Shown: positions 1-13,102, counted from the first letter of the stretch. The stretch: 64,000 nt of DNA from Labia minor (GCA_963082975.1 OY720347.1:31947398-32011397); one strand, 5' to 3'. Notes: generated by a model not told the origin, from the sequence alone. Numbers and translations are program-made.

Positions 1-1380
1 GAGCTGAGTTTTGGTTATTTCGGAGATAATTACAAAATATAATCATTCAATAATTTCAGAATTTATTCATTTTTACTATCTCATGAATTCACACCTCATC
101 TGGCCTAATTTTATCGTACCATCGTACCAGCTACATTTTGTTTTCGATTTACGTTTTGTTAAGCATCCCTAACCCACTTATTGTTAACTCTTTGATTAAA
201 AAATTTAATTATATTCAGATATAAAATCATATTATTGCGTATTATGTAATCTTCCTCATTGCCAAGTTCTCTCTCTTCATAAAAGAAATTACTTTTTCAC
301 TATAGATATGTTGGTCATTTAACAACATTTTCATTTATTTAATTATTATTGTAATAAAATATATAATTATTAATTAGCATTTGAATTAGAAATTCTATGT
401 AGAAAATAAGATTTAACGTAGAACATTAATATGATAATAGAAAGAATAATAAACACATTAAAGGTTAAAATAATTATAATTCGATGTAAAAAAAACATTA
501 AATAACTCTATTAATTATAATTATTATCAATGGAAACAAAATTATATTCTTTACGGGTATAATAAATTTTATATACTAACTATCTTTAGAAATAGGTACG
601 TGTATATTATTTAGATATTTTACACATCAATTAAAGTACTATATTCAATAAATATTTGTAATATATATTTTAATAATATATTGAAGTCACACGATATATA
701 TATTTATAATACAATTTAAAACAAATATCTGTAAATTTTTTTAGAATTATTAGTAAATAATTTAAAAACTCAAACAAAAAAGAATATTTAAATAATATTA
801 TAAATATTTATATATTATACCTTATATTATTTAATAATTAATATGATAATTTCTTATATCAGACAATGGACTGTTTATATTTTTATTTTTATTAATAAAA
901 TACATTATAAACACTTAAATGATTTTTTTCAGTTATGTATCATATAAAAAAAAACAAAAACAAATAAATGTTCAATTTTTCAAGAAAATATCTTGAAATT
1001 CATTAAAGTTCTTAATCATTATTAATTGTTAACATTCAATCGGCTTTAAACATGAATAGTTCCCCTTAGAGATAGGCAATCATATTTTATCATATGAGAA
1101 TTATTAAAAATAAAGAAATTTTGATCTTTTCATATAAACACTTACTTAGGTTTCACTGTTATCCAATGATATAATAATACAACAATATATCATTAGTTTG
1201 TTCAATGTTTACAATGGAACTAATATCAATAAAAACAAATTATAAATCAAATAAAAAATTATAATAATACGAATATTCTAAAATAGAAGATTTTGTATTA
1301 TAGTTTATTGGATGTTGATTAAAAAACCTTTTATAAGTTGTCTTTTGATCTCGCTTGGGGTATAAAAAAAATACTAATTA
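1..1380. other. AT-rich intergenic DNA
   Basis: Mostly A/T with short ATTA/TTAA runs. I see no ORF of substance, no RNA gene and no clear repeat structure. Confidence 0.6.
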
Positions 1381-1830
1381 GGATTAAAGGTTTTTGTTTA
1401 TAAAAATAATAATGGGAAACCAAAGCGAAGTTTGAAGAGAATTTGTAAAAATCCATTAAAATCCATTTGTAAGCAAGAGAGAGTGAGAGTGGTACTTGTC
1501 TGCGCATTAATAAGCAAGGCCACGTTTTCTAAAGCCATCTTCTATTTAAAATTCCCTTTGGCAGCAAGTTGTTGGTTTCTAGCGCCGGACAATAGAAACA
1601 GAACGCTATAACTCAATTAATAACCCAAACGGGAGAGGCCGACGTCTTGTCTCATCGTCAGAACGTGCAGATTGAAATTAATTAATTAATATTGAAATGA
1701 GGCGTTAATAACGAGTCCGATTTGCACATAATCGGCCCGGGAGGGGCTTCACCCCTCCCCCTCACTAGGCAGGGCGGCAGCTGTGATTGATCACGCCAGT
1801 GTCACAGCCCGCGCATTTATAATGAATTAA
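1381..1830. promoter_or_regulatory. GC-richer island downstream of mirr, candidate cis-regulatory element
   Basis: The base composition changes sharply from the flanks. It contains a GAGAG-bearing tract near 1478-1492, several CpGs and a G/C-rich core at about 1730-1810 that includes a short inverted GAGGGG/CCCCTC pairing. No coding frame is seen. Regulatory function is inferred only from composition and from its position beside a developmental gene. Confidence 0.35.
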
Positions 1831-2536
1831 TAAAGAATTTTATTACAAATACAGATTCACATGCATTTATTCATTCATCTCGCTATTCTATTATTATAAT
1901 ACGACCAATTAGAATTGAAAAGTTTTATTCATTTAGCAAGTATAAAAATATGATGATTTACGTATTACATTTTCAATCGAGGGATGGTTTATCACCACTT
2001 ATTAAATGCTAAATGACTTTTTTTTTATAGCTGTTATTATTTAATAATAACATAATGTTTTTTTTATAATGATGGTTAATATAATAAATATATAAATATA
2101 TTTTAATATACTTTTAGTAGCTTTTGTATATATATATATATATTATTTTATATTTAATTCATATTCAACAAAAAAAAACTGAATTATTATTTATTTTAAA
2201 ATAATATTCTTATATACATATAATTATATAATAAATATACTCGTACAATATAAATGAATAATATATACTCGAGCTAATATTATTGAAAATAATTATTTAT
2301 TTTATAAATCAAAAGTCTTATAAATATTTGATTATTATAAAAAAAAACAACTTATAAACAATTATTTTTATGCAAAATAATTAAAAAATAATTATTTATT
2401 TATTCTTAAAAATATTTGCAATTAAAATTTTTTAAAATTTAATAAATTAATAAATGTTTATATATTAATTGGCCATTGGGATCTAAGTCCATTTTAATCA
2501 GATTACACATTTAATAATTATATGTATTATTTTTGT

Positions 2537-2654
2537 GAAAAGTTCAATAGTTCAGAATTCTACCACTACACACTTGAGTTTATATAGGATATGATTATTA
2601 AATTCAAGCGTGTGTAGTGGTACAGTAGTAAAATCCTGATCTATTGAACTTTTC
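2537..2654. repeat. 118-bp imperfect hairpin (foldback element)
   Basis: Two arms of about 45 bp pair with few mismatches. The left arm starts GAAAAGTTCAATAGTTCAG and contains ACCACTACACAC. The right arm contains GTGTGTAGTGGT and ends CTATTGAACTTTTC. The loop is short. It is consistent with a small foldback MITE, but I cannot find a clear target-site duplication in the AT-rich flanks. Confidence 0.75.
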
Positions 2655-3645
2655 AAAAAAATTAAATATATCATTTTATATAAATAAATATATATTTACA
2701 ATGTGAATATAATTTTATAAATTAATTTTATTTATTATTATTCTTATTCATTCATTAAAAAAAATATAGATTGAAATCTTTATATTACTCTTCTGATTTT
2801 CTGAATTTTCCTTGTTTTAGAGCCATTAAAAAAAAATTAAAATTTAATTTCTTTTAGAATATTTAAATAATAATAAGAATAATAATTGTTTTTATTATTT
2901 TTTGTTTCTTAATATTAGATATATATTTTTATTATGTCTTAAAAGTCAAGCATTAAGATAAGAAAGAAAAGGATTTTCTCCTTCTCTCTTATTATCAGAA
3001 GAACATTCGTGACTCTTTTATTAATGTCCTTCAGATGTTGTTCTAAGCCTAATCATAATCAATTTGATTGATTTATATTATTATTTTATTTAATGTAAAA
3101 ATAATAATATTAAAGTAATTTCTTATAAAATATGATTGTTATTTATATTTTTTCCAAATATAGTTTTATCGAAATTAAATATAAGAATTTATTCTTTTAT
3201 TAGTTTTTACCCGATAAAAGTAAAAATTAATTTTAAACTCTATTAGAATTTAGCTGATTGACAATTAATTTAATTTTTTTTTTATTCTTATCTTAGATTT
3301 ATGAATCTATTGAATTTAATTAAAAATAATTTCGATTGTTAAATGGCATCATCTTTTAATTTAAAATGAGGTAATTTTTTTTTTCTGTGCTATTATTATT
3401 TTATTTAACTACTAATATCATTGTAATACAAATTTGAATTTCAAAATATGCAAATATGTACCATTGTTTTGTTAATGTACACATTTCAAAAAAGTTAATT
3501 ATTATTTACACAGTAATACTTTATAAATTAAATTACTAACATTTCAATTTTTCAACTTAAGTGATACAAAATGAGACAATGACCTTGAATTGACTTCAGT
3601 ACTTTGCTCGATTTCTTTATATCGTATCGCAATCATATCCTATTA

Positions 3646-3873
3646 CAGTGTTTCTCAACCTTTTAGTATTCACGGCCCAATTTTCAATCATAATTTTCAC
3701 AATTCGCCATATTGAAAAATCGAAAATGTTTCAGAGCATCGTAAAATCATCTGACCTTTTATTTAGAACCATTTTGAAAAAAATTGAAAAAAAAATCGAA
3801 AATTTTCAAAAGTTTGCCCTTGAAATGCCTTCGCCCCCCTAGGGAGGCGCGTCCCAGAGGTTGAGAATCTCTG
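3646..3873. mobile_element. Non-autonomous hAT element (MITE), 228 bp
   Basis: The ends are CAGTGTTTCTCAACC and GGTTGAGAATCTCTG, imperfect inverted repeats starting with the CAG(T/A)G typical of hAT transposons. A perfect 8-bp duplication, TCCTATTA, flanks it at 3638-3645 and 3874-3881. The interior has no transposase. A 64-residue open frame starting inside it is a by-product of the element. Confidence 0.92.
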
Positions 3874-4153
3874 TCCTATTAAATTACTATAAAAGAAAAT
3901 TAAAAAAATTAAATTAATTACAAAACTAAATATTTTACGAAATTAAATTTATTTCTAATTAAAAAAAATATTTAGATAATAATATTTATTTCTAATATAT
4001 AGTATGTAGTGAATATTTATTTATTATTTTTTTTAAATTTTTAATTATATTTGAATATCATAAAAATAGATTAAAATGTTAATAATTATTATTATTATAT
4101 TTTATTTACAAAAATTGCCAATATATATATATATAAAATTGTTTTTCTTTTTT

Positions 4154-4756
4154 ACCGACCGACGATAGTAAGGGAGGTATTGTTTTCACACCAAATTTCA
4201 CATGTGGAGATTTTTACATATCTCCACGAATCATGCATTTTCTAAACAGAAAAAAGTATTTTTAGCATGATGTCTGTCCGTCCGTCTGTCAGTCCGTATA
4301 GATGGGTACAGCCTGAACGGCTCAACCGATTTTGATGAAATTTGGTATATTTACTTAATGCATCAGTGGAATGAATTCATCAACTTTTGGTGCAATTCCG
4401 GAAACCGGAAGTGGTAGTATTAGCGATCGACGATAGGAAGGAAAGGGTTATTTTCACACCAAAGGAGATTTTTTTATATATCACCACGAATCATGCACTT
4501 TGTATTGGTTTTATCCTCGAGAAAAATCATATTTATTAGTTTTTTCTTGATTTAAAATTATATGACGTCATCCAGCCATTCATGACGTCACAGCCTGGTC
4601 TTGCATATATATTATAAAAAAAAAATAAAATTAAAAATGTTTATATTTATTATTTATGTATCCATATCTGTTTTTTATTACATTAATAGATATATTAAAA
4701 TTATTTGAAATTGTTTCTGTAGCTGGAAATTAATTTATTTCAAACCGTCGGTCGGT
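4154..4756. mobile_element. TIR-bounded element (about 600 bp) with internal duplication
   Basis: The outer ends are ACCGACCGACGAT and ACCGTCGGTCGGT, inverted with two mismatches. Inside, a unit starting GA(C/T)CGACGATAG and ending CACGAATCATGCA occurs twice (about 4158-4237 and 4426-4498). Between the copies is a TCCGTCCGTC run followed by ACCGATTTTGATGAAATTTGGTA, a kind of sequence common in dispersed arthropod repeats. Two TGACGTCA palindromes lie at 4563-4570 and 4583-4590. There is no transposase, and the superfamily is not assigned. Confidence 0.7.
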
Positions 4757-5690
4757 TAGGACCTGGCCACAGGTCAACTTATTACATATATGTTATATAT
4801 ATATTCCGTATAAGAAAATTATTTAAACGACCATTGATGATCTTTGATTTCTCCTTGTCCACTTTTATTCCTTACTTTATGAAGTTTTACTTAATTTTTA
4901 TCTATAGCTTGTTGCAAATAAAAAAAATAACAAACTCAAGCTGGCTCTCTAAAATTTTATTTATGGATTACTATTAAATTGAATAATTAATAATATATAT
5001 TATACCTTTTAATTATTGTATTTTAAAATCAAAAACAATTTTTCTTTACATAAAAACAACATAAATAAATACATAATCTAATTAATTAATTCAAAATACA
5101 TTCATTTATATTTTAAATTTATTAATTTATTTGTTTTATCTGATAATAAAACTTAGATATTTGTGAGCCGATTTCATTTGAAAAAAATCAATCCATAGGT
5201 AATAAATAATTTTATATATATACCACATCGGTGTGAAAGTTTGAATTTGAAATTCAAATTATTCATAAATTTCTATTTACAGTTTATAAAAAAATTCTTT
5301 CATTGGTAAATTTAATCATAATATCTAAAAGGGGAAGTGCGGATAAATATTTTCCTATTAAAATAGGAATAGTAAAGATTTTTCCTTTATTTTCATTGAT
5401 TGAAATTAATTTTTAATAAATTACTAAATTACTACGATAACTCTCAATATTTGAAATGTAAAATAATGATTTTAAAATAATTAAAAACAATGATATTATG
5501 ATTGTGAATGAAGTAATTTAAAATAACGCAGTTCAATTTGTTCACATATATTTTTTCCTTGTTAATAATATTTTAAATAACACCTGAACTTTACCTACTG
5601 TGATTTTAAGGTCGATTAATAGGTAATAAATCATGTACAATGACTTCCTTTAAAACAACCTAATCAAATAAATTGAATATCTATTCAGAG
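4757..5690. other. AT-rich intergenic DNA
   Basis: No gene, RNA or clear repeat is supported here, only A/T-rich unique-looking sequence with short TA runs. Confidence 0.55.
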
Positions 5691-6110
5691 TGAAAAAGGA
5701 GTGGGGTGATATGTTATTTTACACAGAATTAATAATAGTTGACAAGCTTTTTGAGAAATGCATTTATGGTAAACAAAAGCTATAATATCAATTTGCATAT
5801 TCGTTAAATGGCCATCAGGTTATTCGGATGTAAAATTATTCATTATTTATTTTGCAAAAATAATCGCCAGGCAGTCAAGAGGATAATGATAGTGGTGGTT
5901 GAGATTAGAGATGAGAGGTGGGTCGGTGGAAAGAGGAGGGGCCGGGGAAACGAGAGGGGAGAGGGCTGAAGGTCTGAATGTAGAGATGCTTCAGTCGATA
6001 GAGACAGAAGCGTGGGTGCCAAGAAGCTCATTTACGTACAATGGGCTTTCGGAGGCAACCGGCGCTTCAAGCCTTTCTCTACAAAGGACGCATGCATACA
6101 CATACATACT
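5691..6110. promoter_or_regulatory. Purine-rich, GC-richer island, candidate regulatory DNA
   Basis: It contains a long G/A-rich tract at about 5895-5975 with GAGAG and GAGGGG words, and then a CpG-containing segment to 6085. Open frames here on both strands are products of the purine bias and have no recognisable domain. Confidence 0.3.
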
Positions 6111-8099
6111 AATATAGTGGAGATAATATATGAGAGTGTGTCTAAAAATCGAATTGAATATATAAGATAAGAAAACAATAAACTCTATAGTATCTCAAAT
6201 TATCTTTTAATTTAGTTTAATAATAAAGAATATTTTTAACTTTAATCATATATATATATATATTCAATCGAATACATCTAATAATTAATTAATTGAAATT
6301 TTTGAAAGAACAGCCATAATTTTATTCAAAGAAAACAAAACGATTTATTTTCTAAATAAAACAGTAAAACGAGGGAATTAGTTTGTATTTTTTTTATTTG
6401 TTTAAAAAAAAAACACAAATCATATTTTTAATGAATTAAAATTTAAATACATAAGTATATAATTATTGTTTTGTCTATGTATTTTTTGTCTTTTCCTGAA
6501 ATTTTATTAATTTCCTAGTCAATTTCGAAAAATTTTAATTATATTAGATTTTTATTTTATCTGATGGATGGATCATTTGAAATTTCTAAAGGAGAAATTT
6601 TGATTTGTTCAAAGTTTAAAAGTTATTGTTGTTCAATATCATAATCATAATAATCAAAAAAAAAATATTACAAATCAGTACTACATATTACATATATGTA
6701 TATTATTTGATAATTTATTTGATAAATATTCCATCCTATTCCTTAACTAATTTTTAAAAAAAAAATTTTTTTATCAAATTTACTTGAACTTGAATTTTTT
6801 TAAATTCTAAGTAATAATAAAATATTTCAAAATAAAATAAAATTTAATATTGATTTTAATAGTGAATAATTTTCCCTTATGTATATACTATGTTCCCTTG
6901 TAAAAAAATAAGAAACAAGTACAGTAAATATAAACAAATATGAAATAGCATTTTAAATAATTTATAAAATTAGGTGAGTTTATTTATTTTTATTTTGTTA
7001 GATAATATATTGATGAAATTATTTTATCATATATATATAGTTATTAGTTTATCTCCTTACCGTTAACTATCTTATATATATAATATATGCAATCATTCAT
7101 TATCGTAGTACTGTGGAAGGGGATAGCTAAAGAGATTGTGTAGCCCTCCTCTCCAAACAATCGTCATTTAATATACACTTTTATTTATTTTAGATGAATT
7201 TTATCATTTATAAATAACTTAAATAAATATTCATTAAATTAAGGTAGAATGGGCACAATATAGGTATTTTAAATTAAACTTAACTTCTCCAAAATAAGAT
7301 TTATGGATTTCTAGTAACTATTAATTAAAATAGATCTTTAAAATTTTTATCATTATTTAAATTTTCAAACTGACAACTTAAATATATTTAATTTAAATAT
7401 GTAATTATAAATATAATGTCTAAAAGAGTTAAATGATATTAATATTACAAAAAAAAAAAAAATATAATAAAATAAAAATAATTATAGTAGGTGAGAATAA
7501 TGAAATAAATTCAATTTAAAACATAAATATATATTTATTTTAAATTTTGAATAGTTAAGGTTTAATGAATTATTAAAATTCAAAGTGATTTTATGTTTTT
7601 CCTACTCCCACTATACTTTTTCAAGACACTTTTTATATGTATGACCTTTACATTTTTATCCCCATGAGTTTAGAAATTAAACAAAATAAAATAATTAAAT
7701 AAAATAATTTAAATTATATAATATATAAAATTATATTTATATATTATATTATATTATATTATATTATATTATAATAATATATATTATAAAATATTAAATT
7801 ATATATACATATTGTTTTAATCGCTATAAAATAATAATTTTCAAATAAAAAATTGAATATATATATTTATATATAACACATATACATATAAATTTATTTT
7901 TATTTTGTTTTTATCATTTAAGTTCTCAAAATGACTACATTTCATACACATGCAAGTTGTGATTAAAAAGAAAAATTAAAAAAATATAACTGTAGTATGT
8001 ATAAACCTATTTATGAATGATATATAAATACTTACAGATTAATACAAATTTCCAGAAGTAGAAAGCTTATAAATAATGTATAAATCTTTGGCTTCCTCA
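6111..8099. repeat. AT-rich intergenic DNA with a (TATTA)n microsatellite
   Basis: There is no gene. A pentanucleotide TATTA/ATATT array occupies about 7738-7772, and several (TA)n runs occur (6248-6262, 7030-7038, 7068-7086). Confidence 0.6.
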
Positions 8100-8333
8100 T
8101 AAAGAAATAAATAAAACACATTTATTCAGGTTGCTATATAGCTGAGCTGTCTTGGTCTAAACAAGATTTAACTAATTGAATGAAAATAAAAATAAAACAA
8201 AATATTTATTGTGTATATCAATACACGTATTGAATAGAAATGCAAAGAAAATGATTATCATTTTTCTGTTGACTCGTCGTTTGTCTTTTATATCCTTTTC
8301 TATCTGAATTGGAATCGTTTTTATTTTATTTTC

Positions 8334-8364
<31 letters not shown>

Positions 8365-8832
8365 GATAAGGTAAATAGGATGGTGATCATAAAACAAAAA
8401 TCTTCCATTTATCTGATAGGTACGATACCGTAGATTTATAATATGGTGTATAAAATAAACTAAAAGAACATCATCGTTTTTGGATTGATTAATCTCAATT
8501 AATTAAACAAAGGTGTTGAGAGGTGAATATGCGATGAGATGGCGGATGACTTTTCTTCTAGGTGGAAAGAGAAAAAAAAACTTGTAGTGGGCGAAGGTAG
8601 TGTCTTCGAAGAAAAAAAAAACGAAGGAGACAAAAAACAAAAAAAAAAAACGTCCAGGAGATATATAGACAGGTTTCAAGTCATTCGCTCTCTTGTTTCA
8701 GGAGAATAAATAAAAAATAAAAAAAAAACAAAAAAAAAAAACAATAGTAATAAAATGAAAATCAAAATCAACTAGGAGAAAAATAAAATAAAAAAATAAA
8801 TCTATTGAATATTTTTATTTAATCAAATAGAC

Positions 8833-8881
<49 letters not shown>

Positions 8882-10434
8882 TTTCGTGATTACTCTATTC
8901 ACACTTAACTATGTACAAATAAAATTTACATGGAATTATTATTAATAATAAATTTTTATTAATGATAATAATATTACATAGAAAAAAAATATTTTTTTTT
9001 ATTTCTCGTTATTTTTATTCGATTCTTTAGAATTTATTTATTTATTTATTTAATTAATTATTTTTTTTATACACAACAACATAATAATAATAATAATAAT
9101 AATAATATAATAATATTAATAATCATTCTTTTTTTTATAGAAAATACAACGAAATCATAACAAAGGTTTTTCTTTTTTTTTTATTTATTTATATTTATTT
9201 TTTATTTTTTATTTTATTTTATATTATTTATATATTTTTTTTTTAATTTTCTCAGAAAAGAAAAATTGAACAATCTCTGATAGGATATTTAAGAGGAAGT
9301 TGATTGAATAATCTTGAAAAATTGATCAAGAACGAATAGTTTATTTAATGTTAATCTGCTGTAAAGTATTTCATATACATATATATATCGTATTTTTAAA
9401 TATATATATATATTTCGGAGAAGAATTTTGCGTCCAAATATATTAATTATTTAAAGAACCTTCTGCTTTAATATATTTTATTTTTTTCTCTCATTTTTTT
9501 TAATAATTATTTATTTATTTATTTATTTTTTGATTATCACAGACAAATAAATGCAGATTCATTAAAAACTATTCATTTGTATCTGGTATACTTAAATTCG
9601 TATCTTGAGAAAAGGGAGGGAGGATGTACCCTGTTGGGCAGAGCCAACAAATTCCCAATTCTATTAAAATCCTATAATTAGAGAAATGCATCACTAATAA
9701 AATAGAAATCTGTTTGTTTTGTTTGTTTTTTGTTTTTTTTTTTTTTGGTTTTTTTTTTAAGAAAGATCGCCAGAAAAATTAAAAGAATATAATGAGATGT
9801 AAAGAGGTCCGACTAAAATCTATTATTTTGCATGTTTTTATTTTTATTTTTATTTTTAACTCTGCTTTGTGAATGCAATAATAATATTGGTTGTTTAGTG
9901 AATTGGTGAATTTTTTATCTTTTTTTTTATTTTTCTTTGAAATATATAATAAGTATTAAGGGACAACAACAAATATATAGGTCTATGTTAATAGCGTGAC
10001 ATTACTGTATTTTCTGTTATATATATTAATAATTAGCAAATAGAAATTACCTACAAAGTTGCTTTCTTGTTTGGATATTTACAATAATTTAATTGAATAC
10101 ACACACTGAAGGACATTCTGCATAATACATAAAGGGTTTTTGTAGAAATGAAAAAGAAAAAAAGAAAAATGAATTTTGTGATGTGATATTGGTACCTGTT
10201 CGCTCTTTCCCAATTGGTATTTTTCTCCAAAACATAAAGAAAAATTAATAAAAAAAAAAAAAAAATATATTAATTCTAAAACCTTCTTGAAAATCCCGCA
10301 CCATTGAACTTGTGGTTCTAATATAATCACTTATCAACACAAAAAAGAGAAAATATTTACGTATTTACATCGAATTTTGCTTTGCACATTGCCCATTGGT
10401 TCGTTACTTTCATTCCAGTGAGTCCAATTACTGT
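8100..10434 (-). other. Probable mirr 3' UTR and immediate downstream DNA
   Basis: No coding frame is supported here. The stretch is A/T-homopolymer-rich with an (AAT)n array at 8833-8881 and short (TTTA)n and (TAA)n runs. Minus-strand AATAAA signals occur repeatedly (TTTATT on the plus strand), so the cleavage site cannot be chosen by eye. The block 8480-8700 is less AT-biased than its surroundings. Confidence 0.4.
8833..8881. repeat. (AAT)n microsatellite, about 16 units
   Basis: A near-perfect AAT trinucleotide array in the presumed 3' flank of mirr. Smaller copies follow near 9080-9105. Confidence 0.9.
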
Positions 10435-10603
10435 CTATGTATATAAGCTCATCGAATTTCTTGAGGAGTGAGTCATTGCTTCAGGTACGCACAACACTGT
10501 AGTCCGGTTTGGATCACTAAATCGAGAAGCGTCTGTGGAAATCCACTCGCCGGCTACCCCAGGAGCTCGAGGGCCATAGGGCCAAGAACCTGTCTGACCC
10601 CAT
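10435..10603 (-). other. mirr: mirr terminal exon: 3' UTR, or an alternative 56-residue C-terminus
   Basis: A long T-rich tract ending in CTAG at 10607-10604 forms a strong minus-strand acceptor, paired naturally with the GTAAGT donor at 15047. The following 170 bases are GC-rich compared with their surroundings. If the 85-nt exon is included, this is 3' UTR. If it is skipped, the phase-2 end at 15225 reads in frame into this exon as Arg plus 55 residues (WGQTGSWPYGPRAP near the start, AGEWISTDASRFSDP further on), ending at TAG 10437-10435. I do not recognise the tail. The true 3' end lies below 10435, but AATAAA-type signals are too common here to choose one. Confidence 0.6.
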
Positions 10604-10799
10604 CTAGAAAAAAAAAATAAAAATAAAAATAAATAATTTTTGAATATCAGTTCTTATACAAATAATAATCAAAAATAAATTAAAAAACTTGAATTAATTA
10701 GAATAAAATCATTTAATTTTTTTTTTATTTGATTTTATTAATGAGATATTTTAGTTTGTTTGAAATGAAAATTTATATCTAAAATATTTTAAGGCGGAT

Positions 10800-11350
10800 T
10801 TTCCAGGTGAAACTTTAATTGATTATTCATAAATCAAATCAGTGGCCGATTTTGTGAGTCAATCGGCAAAATGGCATTAATATTTCACTTTCACAAAACA
10901 TCGAAATTTCTACATGATAGACGAGACTCGAGAAGGATTTTAATGTGGCGTGAAGGTCACTTGATTTGTGAGTTTACTAAGGCTTTTAGCAACTTTTGGC
11001 TTCCACTACCATAACAGGTTATTATTCTAATACAATCACAAAGAAATGACAAAAATAAAAAAATAGAATAGAAAAAGTGGCAAGACTTTCAACATCTTTC
11101 TAATTTCGTACGTCAGTGCCGGAAGAGGGGACATTTTTTGGAAGGCCTATCTTCCAAATTTTAATGCTCAACATCCAAAGCAGAAATTGTGATATTGACA
11201 GCCCGAGGAAATAAAAAAACCCTGCCTGTATTTTCATTTAAAATTTAAATTTAGAAAACTTTTGACCCCCTTTCGATAAATTATTAATTTAAATAATTTA
11301 TCGTTTTATTGAGGAATCAAGGCCCAATTCCAACTCGGATTAATCAAGAT
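10800..11350. promoter_or_regulatory. GC-richer intronic island, candidate enhancer
   Basis: A non-repetitive, moderately GC segment inside the 3'-proximal mirr intron. It contains TTGATTATTCATAAATCA-like homeodomain-type AT cores next to mixed-composition sequence, and no open frame of interest. It ends just before a 29-bp poly(A) at 11361-11389. Confidence 0.3.
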
Positions 11351-11360
11351 TTTGTGGCTC

Positions 11361-11391
<31 letters not shown>

Positions 11392-11989
11392 GAATACCTT
11401 TCTCTAAATGATTAAAATAATTTTCACCTATTAAATATAAGCAAGTTTATAAACTAAAAGAAGTTATATTTATATCATATAAAATGTATAACTTTAGTTT
11501 TATTATTAATTTGTAATAAATATAGTAAATATAATATATATATATATAAACACTATAAATCGATGGTAAAAAAATTATAAGAAATAGCATGTCAAAAATG
11601 TATAGATTAAAAAAAAATTATTTTCTTTTTTATAAATATTTCCAGTACGATCTAAATATGTCCGGTACGATTTAAATCATTCAATGAAATTAATAGCATT
11701 TCATTTTGTTTAATGAATTACTCTACAAGGAGTAATTAAAATTCGAAATTAAAAAAATTACTTTTTTTTTGTTAATAGTTAAAGAATTTAATTAATTTGA
11801 AAATAAAGAGCTAATAAATTTTCACGTTGAAATAAATGGGAGTCCACTTTTGATTTAGAATGTACCACTCACTCCTTTTTAAAGCAAGAGAGAGAGGAGG
11901 GGGTGTCAAGAGTAAAGTGCGCGAACAAAAAGAGAAAAGATAAGACAAGAAGAGAAATATATATATATATATATATATATAAAGTAGGA

Positions 11990-12129
11990 AAAAGGAAGAA
12001 ACGAACGTTTTAAGGCAAGATCGAAGACGTAGCAGTTTCCCAGACAAGAACCCGAGAATATGTTCCTAAAGCAAAGCGCACGCGCTCCTTCACTGTATAT
12101 ACATATAAAGCAACAAAGAACGAAATCTT

Positions 12130-12195
<66 letters not shown>

Positions 12196-12480
12196 AGAGA
12201 GAGAGAGAGAACGTGAGAGCGAAAGAGGGATGGGGGAGGGGGAGCAAGAAAGAGAAAAAAAAGTGACTGAGAGAAGAAAAAAGAATGTCAAGAGACTTGT
12301 TAATGGAAGGTTGTACTGTGGCGAAATCGCGCTTGCCCGGATCGCATTAGTCACGGCTGTCGACTGCGATAGGTCCGCCCTGTATATGGCTACGACCAAT
12401 ACACGTCCGCCATTTCCCCCAAACGACACGCTAATGCTCCAAGTAATGACCCCTGGACAAGCCTCTGATTAGCATGCCTT
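11990..12480. promoter_or_regulatory. CpG-containing intronic island split by a large microsatellite
   Basis: Two GC-richer halves (about 12000-12115 and 12290-12480) are separated by a (TA)29-(GA)8 microsatellite. The right half has many CpGs and no microsatellite sequence, and is one of the most GC-rich non-coding pieces in the window. Frames of 80-139 codons read through the microsatellite and are not credible genes. Confidence 0.4.
12135..12210. repeat. (TA)29 followed by (GA)8 compound microsatellite
   Basis: TA units occupy 12135-12192 without interruption, and GA units occupy 12195-12210. This is the longest dinucleotide run in the window. Confidence 0.97.
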
Positions 12481-13044
12481 GAGAAATGGGGAGAAAAAAA
12501 AGGAAAAAAAAAATAAAAAAGATAGTAAAGTATATAAACAACACTCTTGGGTATTATCTAGTACACGAGTAAATTATTGAATTAACGATGTTTCTCTCTA
12601 TCTGTATGAGACAAATCAAGTGATAAAATAGAAATAGAATGGAATCTTACAAGAATATTTATTTTTCAATCAGATGGTATAAATTTAAAGAAAACTAATT
12701 TAAAAAACAACAAACAATTACAATTGTATAATTCTCTGAATATTCAATTACAAAATTATAAGCGTATTTTTGTTTGTTACAATATAGTAATATAGTTACA
12801 ATTTACTCATTAGTAATAATACATCTAAGTAGATTCTCATTTTAATTCATTAATTATATAATTCCTTATTTTTTTTTCAAAAAAAAAAAAACAAAAAAAT
12901 ATAAATAAATTCTTTACAAATTTAATAATACAAGGCACAATACAATAATTTAAGGCTTTTGAAAACAAAATTTATTTCAAATTCAATTTTATTAATTTAT
13001 TATTTTCAATAAATAAAAAAAAAAACAAAAAATATTTAAATTTT

Positions 13045-13102
13045 TGAACTCGGTGAGATTCGAACTCACATCCTTAAGTTCTATATTTCAGGACTTTTAA
13101 GT
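13045..13102 (-). repeat. tRNA-like relic (3' half with B-box), probable SINE fragment
   Basis: On the minus strand the segment reads GGATGTGAGTTCGAATCTC within a T-arm-like hairpin closed by ACCGAG. The B-box GTTCGAATC is intact. The 5' tRNA half is degraded, so a functional tRNA is unlikely. Confidence 0.5.

Noticed and set aside
3648-3842. 64-codon plus-strand frame as a gene
   Set aside because: It lies entirely inside the hAT MITE 3646-3873, which is non-autonomous.
8833-8881. CRISPR-like or satellite array
   Set aside because: It is a plain trinucleotide microsatellite without spacers. No CRISPR is expected in this eukaryotic sequence.
12010-12472. Open frames of 80-139 codons on both strands at the TA/GA microsatellite
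   Set aside because: They translate the simple repeats (alternating Ile/Tyr, Ser/Leu) plus unrecognised flanks. No splice context or domain.
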